Assembly: GCA_003601795.1 (NCBI GenBank)
Contig: PIXU01000027.1
Span: 1 to 6,432 of the forward strand
DNA: 6,432 bases
From: Candidatus Methanophagales archaeon
GTDB lineage: Archaea; Halobacteriota; Syntropharchaeia; Alkanophagales; Methanospirareceae
Reading direction: 5' to 3'
Position numbers and translations under genes: made by a program. Each line of letters starts with the position of its first letter. The first letter of the stretch is position 1. This document shows positions 1 through 4,872 of the stretch, in pieces. The notes under the pieces were generated by a model. That model ran no database searches. It was not told where the DNA came from and was given only the letters and a program-made list of their open reading frames with translations.

Positions 1-334
1 CCTCTAAATTGGTACTGCCGCAGTGGTCACATTGGTCAGCAGTGACTTCCACCACCCTGTCGGGCTCAGGTGTTGGCCTGGTTGCACCTCTATGCCCATG
101 TGGAGCACCACGCCTCTTTGATGAGTTACTGGATTTTGATTCCTTCTTGTATCTTTGCGCGGAAGAAGGAGTATGCGGATTCTCATATCTGGCGAGTTTC
201 GCTTTTAGCTCTTCGATTTGTTTTGTCTGCTCTGCAATTATCTTTGCTTTCTCCTCGTTATCGTTCTTCAACTCGGCTACTGTTTCCTCCAGCTCATTTA
301 TCCTGAGCGTCAAGCTTAGATAATCGCTTGCCAT
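1..334 (-). CDS. IS66-like transposase, N-terminal part (runs off window start)
   Basis: Reading from the ATG at 334-332 on the minus strand, the frame is open for 111 codons to the window edge with no stop. Residues about 5-50 form a charged heptad-like coiled coil (LRINELEETVAELKND...). This is followed by ENPHTPSSAQRYKK (51-64), a basic stretch with GAPHGHRGATRP (76-87), and CDHCGSTN (102-109), the first half of a zinc finger. Coiled coil, then 'NPHTPSS', then 'GHxGxTRP', then CxxC is the N-terminal order of archaeal IS66-family transposases; the DDE catalytic domain would lie outside the window. A GGTGAGG ribosome site (346-352) lies 11 bases before the ATG, supporting this start. It probably catalyses movement of its own insertion sequence. 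Family assignment is by recognition, not a search. Intactness of the rest is unknown. Confidence 0.75.
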   Translation of the reverse strand, partial: MASDYLSLTLRINELEETVAELKNDNEEKAKIIAEQTKQIEELKAKLARYENPHTPSSAQRYKKESKSSNSSKRRGAPHGHRGATRPTPEPDRVVEVTADQCDHCGSTNLE

Positions 335-454
335 TACTGGTATCCCCTCACCCCCACTCAGATTTTCCGCCATCAAAAAAGTAATACGGATGCTATATTT
401 AAATACCCCTGCTTCCACTCCAAATGTTGCGCTGATGGATTGCCACCCTAACCA
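335..454. other. IS leader and unresolved IS boundary
   Basis: This stretch holds the transposase leader and TATA box, and must contain, or lie close to, the terminal repeat of the insertion sequence. I could not identify a terminal inverted repeat because the other end of the element is outside the window. Judging by where the neighbouring reading frame stops resembling its family, the junction could lie as far out as about position 505. Confidence 0.3.
394..405 (-). promoter_or_regulatory. TATA box of the IS66-like transposase
   Basis: On the minus strand the sequence reads GGGGTATTTAAATATAGC, an archaeal TATA-like element about 60 bases before the transposase ATG. A start site about 26 bases downstream would give a leader of roughly 40 bases containing the GGTGAGG ribosome site. 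The element is nearly palindromic, so direction is assigned from the gene it precedes. Confidence 0.5.
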
Positions 455-736
455 TTATTGCAAGAGCATCGCATGGAAAGTTTTAAAATAAAGGGTAGCT
501 ATACAAATACTAAAATTGTTTTCTGGCAGAACCTCTAAATTTAGTAGGTCTAAAATCTTTTCAATCAAGAAATGTTTGGTGAATGCTTCGGGATCAGATT
601 GTTCTTTAAGATCAACGGATTTCAAAAGCTTATCATAATCCCTTACATTGTTCCTGCCATCCGGCATTAATTTCTCCCAGATCTCATTAATAAGACCATT
701 TATCTGCATATCCCTTCTGCCATCCTCACCCCTCAT
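455..736 (-). CDS. Truncated protein resembling a restriction-modification N-terminus
   Basis: This is a 93-codon ORF. The better start is probably the internal ATG at codon 10 (MQINGLINEIWEKLM), since the first ATG has its AAGGAGG only one base upstream. Residues 10-75 look like a real protein: INEIWEKLMPDG, then DPEAFTKHFLIEKILDLL (49-66) and EVLPENNF. A 'F/T-K-x-F-L-I-x-x-I/L-L-x-x-L' helix at the N-terminus is seen in type I restriction HsdR-like and type IIG restriction-methylase proteins, which usually continue for several hundred residues. Here the frame changes to hydrophobic, unrelated sequence (CIATLYFKTFHAMLLQ) and stops, on the side where the IS66-like element sits. I infer that the gene was cut by that insertion. 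Family assignment is tentative; it could also be an unrelated short hypothetical protein. Confidence 0.45.
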   Translation of the reverse strand: MRGEDGRRDMQINGLINEIWEKLMPDGRNNVRDYDKLLKSVDLKEQSDPEAFTKHFLIEKILDLLNLEVLPENNFSICIATLYFKTFHAMLLQ

Positions 737-831
737 GCCTCCTTATCTATCAATCCTTTCAAGACGTTTAGTAGTTCCAGATTCGGACGGTTGTCTACTA
801 TGTTCAGAACGGACGCATCATTATTTGTCAT
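733..831 (-). CDS. Possible 32-codon ORF overlapping the next gene by ATGA
   Basis: The ORF starts MTNNDASVLNIVDN and ends LKGLIDKEA. Its TGA stop overlaps the first ATG of the downstream ORF (ATGA, 736-733), a layout typical of translationally coupled archaeal genes, and its own last codons carry AAGGAGG. It begins only 15 bases beyond the 3' end of tRNA-Arg and has no clear ribosome site. It may be a small gene, a leader peptide, or the displaced first part of the following gene. No family is recognised. Confidence 0.25.
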   Translation of the reverse strand: MTNNDASVLNIVDNRPNLELLNVLKGLIDKEA

Positions 832-846
832 TTCTTCATTGTAGAG

Positions 847-921
847 CGGACTCGGCGGGATTCGAACCCGCGATCCCCGGCTTAGAAGGCCGGTGCTTTA
901 TCCAAGCTAAGCCACGAGCCC
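847..921 (-). tRNA. tRNA-Arg (anticodon UCU)
   Basis: The minus strand folds into a complete cloverleaf. The acceptor GGGCTCG pairs with CGAGTCC (one G-U) and has discriminator G; the D arm GCTT/AAGC has a GG-containing loop; the anticodon stem CCGGC/GCCGG has loop CTTCTAA; the variable loop has 5 bases; and the T arm GCGGG/CCCGC has loop TTCGAAT. The anticodon TCT (886-884) reads AGA and, by wobble, AGG arginine codons, which the genes here use heavily. There is no intron and no encoded CCA, as usual for archaea, so CCA is added after transcription. A TATA box sits 24 bases upstream. tRNA 3' ends are common integration sites, and the accessory genes on its 3' side fit that pattern. Confidence 0.97.
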
Positions 922-944
922 CTGTTTCTTTTCCATTCCACACA

Positions 945-953
945 TATTTTATA
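945..953 (-). promoter_or_regulatory. TATA box of tRNA-Arg, possibly shared with mutS
   Basis: The minus strand reads CACTATAAAATATGTG, with TATAAAATA starting 24 bases before the mature tRNA 5' end, the standard archaeal spacing. The same AT block read on the plus strand (ATATTTTATAG) is about 26 bases before position 975, which would give mutS a 20-base leader carrying its GGAGGGAGG site. It may therefore direct both genes. Confidence 0.7.
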
Positions 954-964
954 GTGATGCTCAC

Positions 965-973
965 TTATAAAAT
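965..973 (+). promoter_or_regulatory. Alternative TATA box of mutS
   Basis: CTTATAAAATTAGG lies 30 bases before the mutS ATG. If used, transcription would begin at or within a few bases of the ATG and skip the strong GGAGGGAGG ribosome site at 976-984. Because that site is so good, the element at 945-953 may be the more likely plus-strand promoter. Confidence 0.35.
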
Positions 974-994
974 TAGGAGGGAGGAAAAACATCA

Positions 995-3613
995 ATGCCA
1001 GAAACAACACCTATGATGCAGCAATACTACAAAATAAAAGAGAAACACCATGATGCCATCCTATTTTTTCGTGTCGGCGACTTTTACGAAACCTTCGGTG
1101 AAGACGCAAAAATAGCTGCCAGGGAGCTGAACATCACTTTAACCGCGACTGGCAGGGGAAAAGGAGCAGCTAAGAGAACACCGATGGCTGGCGTGCCTTT
1201 CCATGCGGTAACACCTTACATACGACAGTTAATCACGAAGGGCTACAAGGTGGCTATATGCGAACAGGTGTGGGATAAAGCGCGAAAAGACGTAGAAACG
1301 AGAGAGGTCGTGCGGCTGATTACGCCCGGTACGGTCATTGAGGATTCCTTCTTAGAGGAGCGAATCAGCAATTACCTGATGTGTGTGAACATGATGGATG
1401 GCAAGGTGGGCATCGCAATCGTTGACGTCTCAACAGGCGAGTTTTTATTGACTGAGTTAGAGGATGACGAATCGCATTCGTCACTGCTGAATGAGATAGA
1501 CCGGGAGAAACCCGCGGAGATAATCCTGCCCGATTCGCTTGAGCTGGAACCTGACCTTGAGCGGGATATGGGTACCTGCACCATTTCACGTTATGACGAC
1601 TACTATTTCGATTATAAAAATGCCTATACCACGCTGATAAACCATTTTGGTGTGATTTCGCTCGATGGCTTTGGCTGTGCTGAGCTCAAGGCGGGCATAA
1701 CCGCGGCAGGAGCCGTGATTTCTTATCTACGAGATACACAAAAGCGCATGCTATCGCATATAAAACCGCCTAAGACCTTCTTTATCTCCGATTATATGGT
1801 TTTGGACAGTGTTACCGTGCGAAACCTGGAAATATTCAATAATATCCGCGATGGAACCCTGCGAGGGACGCTTGTCGGTGTGCTGGACAAAACACGCACG
1901 GGAATGGGTTCAAGACGGCTGAAAAAGAATTTACAGTTCCCTTTGCTCGATACGGGGGAGATAAAAAGAAGAGAAGAGGTAGTAAACGAGTTTTATGCGG
2001 ATATACTGCTGAGGGAATCGTTAAAGGAAGTCTTCAGCGAAGTGTATGATGTCGAGCGGATAATAAGTAGAATCGCGTTTGGGAATGCGAATGGGAAGGA
2101 TTTAGTGCTGCTTAAGCGGTCGCTACGGCAAATAAACGATTTGCAGACGTTGCTGAGCAAATGCCGTGCGGAAAAGACAAAAACCATTTTAAAATCGTTA
2201 CGGTCGAAGGACTTCTCGGCTATCGTGAATCTGATAGAACGCGGCATAATAGAGGAGCCACCGGCGACAATAAAGGAAGGCGGATTGATAAAAGAAGGTT
2301 TCAATGCTGAGCTGGACGAATTGAGAAAAATAAAACACGAAGGAAGGAAATGGTTAGCGGAATTTGAGGCGCACGAGAAAGCACGCACCGGGATAAAATC
2401 GCTTAAGGTCGGCTACAACAAGGTTTTTGGGTATTACATCGAAGTGCGGAAATCGTGGGCTGGGAGAGTACCGGAAACGTATATCAGAAAACAGACGCTT
2501 ACAGAGGCGGAACGGTATGTAACGGAGGAATTGAAGGATTACGAAGCGAAAGCGTTGAGTGCAGAAGAAAGAATAAAGGAACTGGAGTACGAGCTGTTCG
2601 AGCAGATACGGAAAGCAGTGGGAAAACGAGCAAAAGAGATTCAAGAAGCTGCGAATTCCGTTGCCGAACTCGATATGCTCATGGCTTTTGCAGAAGTTGC
2701 CGCGGAAAACGGGTATTGCTGCCCGGTAGTGGATGCGAGTGATGAGATTGTGATACGAGAAGGCAGGCATCCGGTGGTGGAGAAGGAAGTAAAGGAAGGG
2801 TTCGTGCCAAATGACGTTCATCTGGACGAACATAACCGGTTGATGGTTATTACGGGACCAAACATGAGCGGAAAATCTACATTCATGCGCCAAACGGCGT
2901 TAATCGTGCTGATGTCGCAGCTTGGGGCGTTCGTGCCCGCACGGGAAGCGAAAATAGGCGTTGTAGACCGGATATTCACCCGCGTGGGTGCTTATGATGA
3001 CCTTTCGATGGGTCAGAGCTCGTTCATGGTGGAGATGAGCGAGACGGCAAACATATTGAACAATGCGACAGACCGAAGCCTGGTAATTCTCGATGAAATC
3101 GGGCGAGGCACGAGCACGCTGGATGGTGTCAGTATCGCATGGTCAGTGGGCGAATACGTTAATACAAAACTAAAAGCGAAGACGATGTTTGCAACGCATT
3201 TCTACGAACTCACGGAGCTTGCTGATGCGCTTGATAACACAAACTGCTACAATGTTTCGATAAAAGAAGCTGGTGATGAGATATTCTTCGTGCGGAAGGT
3301 CGTAGAAGGAAGAGGTTCAAAAAGCTATGGAATTCAGGTTGCGAAATTGGCAGGGCTGCCTGAGGAGGTGATAGAATCAGCAAAAAGCGTTTTGAAGAGG
3401 ATGGAAAGTGAAGTGGTAAAGGGAGGAGAAGGCCTGGAGAGGAAAGTAGAGGAAGAAAAGAAAGTAGAAATGAGGAAGGAATACGTGGTGCAGACGCATC
3501 CGGTGGTTGATGAGTTAAAATCAATAAATTTGGAAAAGATTTCGCCAATAGAAGCATTGAATAAGCTGTATGAAATGAAGAAAAGAATAACGCAAGAAAA
3601 AATAAATCGTTGA
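995..3613 (+). CDS. mutS: DNA mismatch repair protein MutS
   Basis: The protein has 872 residues, full length for bacterial-type MutS (about 850-880). As a dimer MutS binds mismatched DNA, then with ATP recruits MutL to start repair. Domain I (about 1-115) carries GDFYETF, with the mismatch-contacting F30-x-E32 pair. A connector (VDVSTGEF) follows. The core and clamp include KVGYNKVFGYYIEV (from 471) and TEELKDYEAKALSAEERI. The C-terminal ABC-type ATPase has the P-loop TGPNMSGKST (620-629), the signature region DDLSMGQSSFMVEM, Walker B VILDEIGRGTSTLDG (697 on) and H-loop ATHFYEL with H735. The tail ends SPIEALNKLYEMKKR, the conserved C-terminal module. GGAGGGAGG lies 10 bases before the ATG. 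All key residues are present, so it is probably active. MutS1 is patchy in archaea and is generally thought to be bacterial in origin; no mutL lies in this window. Confidence 0.97.
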   Translation: MPETTPMMQQYYKIKEKHHDAILFFRVGDFYETFGEDAKIAARELNITLTATGRGKGAAKRTPMAGVPFHAVTPYIRQLITKGYKVAICEQVWDKARKDVETREVVRLITPGTVIEDSFLEERISNYLMCVNMMDGKVGIAIVDVSTGEFLLTELEDDESHSSLLNEIDREKPAEIILPDSLELEPDLERDMGTCTISRYDDYYFDYKNAYTTLINHFGVISLDGFGCAELKAGITAAGAVISYLRDTQKRMLSHIKPPKTFFISDYMVLDSVTVRNLEIFNNIRDGTLRGTLVGVLDKTRTGMGSRRLKKNLQFPLLDTGEIKRREEVVNEFYADILLRESLKEVFSEVYDVERIISRIAFGNANGKDLVLLKRSLRQINDLQTLLSKCRAEKTKTILKSLRSKDFSAIVNLIERGIIEEPPATIKEGGLIKEGFNAELDELRKIKHEGRKWLAEFEAHEKARTGIKSLKVGYNKVFGYYIEVRKSWAGRVPETYIRKQTLTEAERYVTEELKDYEAKALSAEERIKELEYELFEQIRKAVGKRAKEIQEAANSVAELDMLMAFAEVAAENGYCCPVVDASDEIVIREGRHPVVEKEVKEGFVPNDVHLDEHNRLMVITGPNMSGKSTFMRQTALIVLMSQLGAFVPAREAKIGVVDRIFTRVGAYDDLSMGQSSFMVEMSETANILNNATDRSLVILDEIGRGTSTLDGVSIAWSVGEYVNTKLKAKTMFATHFYELTELADALDNTNCYNVSIKEAGDEIFFVRKVVEGRGSKSYGIQVAKLAGLPEEVIESAKSVLKRMESEVVKGGEGLERKVEEEKKVEMRKEYVVQTHPVVDELKSINLEKISPIEALNKLYEMKKRITQEKINR

Positions 3614-3641
3614 CACAGATTAACGTGGATTAACGCAGATT
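3611..3641 (+). repeat. 10-bp-periodic tandem repeat, copy 1
   Basis: Three consecutive decamers, TGACACAGAT, TAACGTGGAT and TAACGCAGAT, are exactly in register and followed by T. The first includes the mutS TGA stop. The consensus is about TAACRCAGAT. Related units recur inverted at 3758-3788 and directly at 4300-4325. Short repeats of this 'CACAGATTAACGCAGATT' type occur between genes in several archaeal and bacterial genomes; their role is not known to me. Confidence 0.7.
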
Positions 3642-3656
3642 TAAAGCAGCGTATTG

Positions 3657-3669
3657 ATTTTTTAATTTT
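3657..3669 (+). terminator. T-rich stretch, probable mutS transcription end
   Basis: ATTTTTTAATTTT lies 45 bases past the mutS stop. Archaeal RNA polymerase commonly terminates at runs of T without a strong hairpin. No stable stem precedes it, so the call rests on composition and position. Confidence 0.3.
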
Positions 3670-3720
3670 GATTCAATAATTATCAAAATGAGTAAACTAT
3701 TCCCAGGGGTTTTCCCTACC

Positions 3721-3788
3721 CTCTGTGTCTGCTGTGGCTACCGTTTTTGAATATTTCTTGTGGAAATCTGTGTGATCTTGTGGTTAGC
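3721..3788 (-). repeat. Inverted copies of the mutS-end repeat family
   Basis: Read on the minus strand, 3788-3758 gives CTAACCACAAGATCACACAG followed by ATTTCCACAAG. It has the same CACAGATT core and about 10-base spacing as the direct copy at 3611-3641. A second patch, TAGCCACAGCAGACACAGAG (3740-3721), is similar in style. The direct and inverted copies therefore bracket about 100 bases between the convergent mutS and lrp genes and could pair in RNA, imperfectly. Confidence 0.5.
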
Positions 3789-3793
3789 TAAAC

Positions 3794-4258
3794 TCACAGC
3801 TCAACCTTGAGCTCTTCCTTCAGCGTTTTTAGCACGAGTTCCGCGTCTATGCTTTCCACACCTTCGATTTCCTTTATCTTCTCGATTATCATTCCGCATT
3901 TATCATAGCCAACGCACTTAGAGATGACAATCAGGTCACAATCGCCGGTTACGTGGTGAACGCAGCAACTTCCTGCCATTTCCGCTATCGCTTCCCCCAC
4001 CTCTTGAATACTATTATATCCCGGCTTGGTTTTTATCTTTGTGATTAACGTGACCAGGCCAAGTTCAGAGGTATTGAGAACCGCGGTATAACCACAAATA
4101 ATACCTTTTTCCGTCATCCTTTTCACTCTCTCGCTTACAGTGGCAGTGCTTACGCCTATCTTCTGCGCAATCTTCGTGAACGAATTGCGAGAATCCAACT
4201 GGAGTTCTTCCAATATTCTCTTATCTAATTTATCCATTTTATCCATCCTTAGATACAT
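3794..4258 (-). CDS. Lrp/AsnC-family transcriptional regulator
   Basis: This is 154 residues from the first ATG, normal for the family. The N-terminal winged helix-turn-helix is LDKRILEELQLDSRNSFTKI then AQKIGVSTATVSERVKRM (11-48). A linker (GYTAVLNTSELGL) leads to the RAM ligand-binding/dimerisation domain (about 69-150), ending DAELVLKTLKEEL. Members bind DNA as dimers or octamers, sense amino acids or other small molecules, and often repress themselves. The start is uncertain: ATGs occur at codons 1, 5 and 8 (4258, 4246, 4237). If the TTTATAA at 4265-4271 is the promoter, the transcript begins near 4242, favouring codon 5 or 8. An oddity is the cysteine cluster C98, C99, C107, C115, C121 with H101-H102 in the RAM domain, where the family usually has G-[DE]-[YF]-D rather than GDCD. 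The effector and targets cannot be told from sequence. Confidence 0.92.
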   Translation of the reverse strand: MYLRMDKMDKLDKRILEELQLDSRNSFTKIAQKIGVSTATVSERVKRMTEKGIICGYTAVLNTSELGLVTLITKIKTKPGYNSIQEVGEAIAEMAGSCCVHHVTGDCDLIVISKCVGYDKCGMIIEKIKEIEGVESIDAELVLKTLKEELKVEL

Positions 4259-4264
4259 TAACCG

Positions 4265-4271
4265 TTATAAA
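4265..4271 (-). promoter_or_regulatory. TATA box of the lrp-like gene with adjoining CGGTTAA
   Basis: The minus strand reads AAAGTTTATAACGGTTAATG. TTTATAA is a good archaeal TATA box, and CGGTTAA (4264-4258) directly follows it, where a bound protein would block polymerase recruitment. That fits autorepression, which is common for Lrp proteins, but no binding is shown. A weaker alternative TATA-like element lies around 4285-4297. Confidence 0.45.
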
Positions 4272-4299
4272 CTTTAATGTCTTAACTAATTAAAAATTA

Positions 4300-4347
4300 T
4301 TAACCGCAGATTAAACACACACAGGGGATAAGAATCAACACGGTTAA
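4300..4347. repeat. Dispersed repeat copy with flanking TTAACCG inverted repeat
   Basis: TTAACCGCAGATTAAACACA (4300-4319) and then CACAGG resembles the TAACRCAGATT units at 3611-3641. TTAACCG at 4300-4306 is also matched by a perfect inverted CGGTTAA at 4341-4347, with 34 bases between. The rest of the 4259-4416 spacer shows only the lrp promoter and the terminator. Confidence 0.45.
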
Positions 4348-4361
4348 ACTAAAATAAAGGG

Positions 4362-4390
4362 AAAAAATAAGAGGACTCGCAAGAGTCCTC
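4362..4390 (-). terminator. Intrinsic-type terminator of the zinc protein gene
   Basis: On the minus strand GAGGACTC-TTGC-GAGTCCTC (4390-4371) makes a perfect 8-bp stem with a 4-base loop, followed at once by TTATTTTTTCCC (T6 at 4367-4362). It starts 26 bases past the stop of the gene at 4417-4677. A stem plus U-run is the bacterial rho-independent form, and it is a clean place to separate this gene from the lrp-like gene downstream. Confidence 0.75.
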
Positions 4391-4416
4391 CTCCTCCTTA
4401 ACTTTCTGTCTCGATT

Positions 4417-4677
4417 TTAGTGCGCGTATCCCGCAGCTACCTTTCTCGCGTATTGCTCTATGAGGTCTGCACCGCAACTGGGGCACTTGGCATACAGTTT
4501 ACCCAACGCGGCGCCGCATACCGGGCATTTCTCAAACGTATTTTTCGTCTGCATTGCATCCCCCCAGAGCCAACCATGATGCGCTTCCATCATATGTTCC
4601 ACTACTTTATCCACTGCTGCGTCCTTGTCCTTTGCTGAAAACGTCTCATTGCATACATAACAACGTCCTTGTGCCAT
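4417..4677 (-). CDS. Small protein with two zinc-binding modules
   Basis: The protein has 86 residues. The N-terminal module has C6-x2-C9 and H28-x4-H33 (CYVC ... HMMEAH), a C2H2-like arrangement with a helix between. The C-terminal module has C51-x2-C54 and C65-x2-C68 (CPVCGAAL ... CPSCGADL), a zinc ribbon. It is soluble, with no signal or membrane segment. GGTGAGG (4684-4690) lies 6 bases before the ATG, and a TATA box lies at the right distance, so the start is firm. Its own promoter and terminator make it a single-gene unit, divergent from hsp20. Such small zinc proteins are common in archaea and may bind nucleic acid or protein partners, but the function is unknown and I do not recognise a named family. 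Confidence 0.88.
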   Translation of the reverse strand: MAQGRCYVCNETFSAKDKDAAVDKVVEHMMEAHHGWLWGDAMQTKNTFEKCPVCGAALGKLYAKCPSCGADLIEQYARKVAAGYAH

Positions 4678-4714
4678 TTTTTTTCCTCACCATATAAACT
4701 ATCTAAATTACGAC

Positions 4715-4726
4715 TATTTAAATTTT
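4715..4726 (-). promoter_or_regulatory. TATA box of the zinc protein gene
   Basis: The minus strand reads AAAAATTTAAATAGTCG. A start about 26 bases downstream (near 4694) would leave a 17-base leader that just contains GGTGAGG. TTAACCGTT at 4736-4744 lies 9 bases upstream of the box. Confidence 0.55.
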
Positions 4727-4822
4727 TCGTTTTTTTTAACCGTTCCAATTGTGAGATGCCTAAATATTTTGTATTCATTTAAAATATCCAATTTTTTAAA
4801 ACATTCGTAACAAAAAACGCCG

Positions 4823-4850
4823 AATTAAAAGGGAACAAAACTTTTTATGT
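4823..4850 (+). promoter_or_regulatory. Probable hsp20 promoter region
   Basis: There are two TATA candidates. GAATTAAAAGGG (4822-4833) would start transcription near 4852 and leave a 20-base leader with GGAAGGTGA (4853-4861). CTTTTTATGTA (4841-4851) would start it at about the ATG. The first agrees better with the ribosome site. No recognised heat-shock operator was found. Confidence 0.35.
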
Positions 4851-4872
4851 ATGGAAGGTGAAACAATAAAAC

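Noticed and set aside
9..323. 104-codon plus-strand ORF
   Set aside because: It is the Ser/Phe-rich complement of the coiled-coil region of the IS66-like transposase.
648..1016. 122-codon plus-strand ORF crossing the tRNA
   Set aside because: It would read through tRNA-Arg in antisense and into the mutS start; the RADSAGFEPAIPGL string is the well-known false translation of a tRNA.
1365..1589. Minus-strand ORFs of 70-75 codons inside mutS
   Set aside because: They are opposite the intact mutS frame, with no ribosome site and Ser/Cys-rich composition typical of antisense shadows.
2354..2893. 179-codon minus-strand ORF
   Set aside because: It lies wholly within mutS opposite its clamp and ATPase regions; the product is Phe/His/Arg-rich and unlike any family.
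3611..4347. CRISPR array
   Set aside because: The repeat units are about 10 bases, degenerate, tandem or inverted, with no 25-35-base repeats and spacers and no cas genes.
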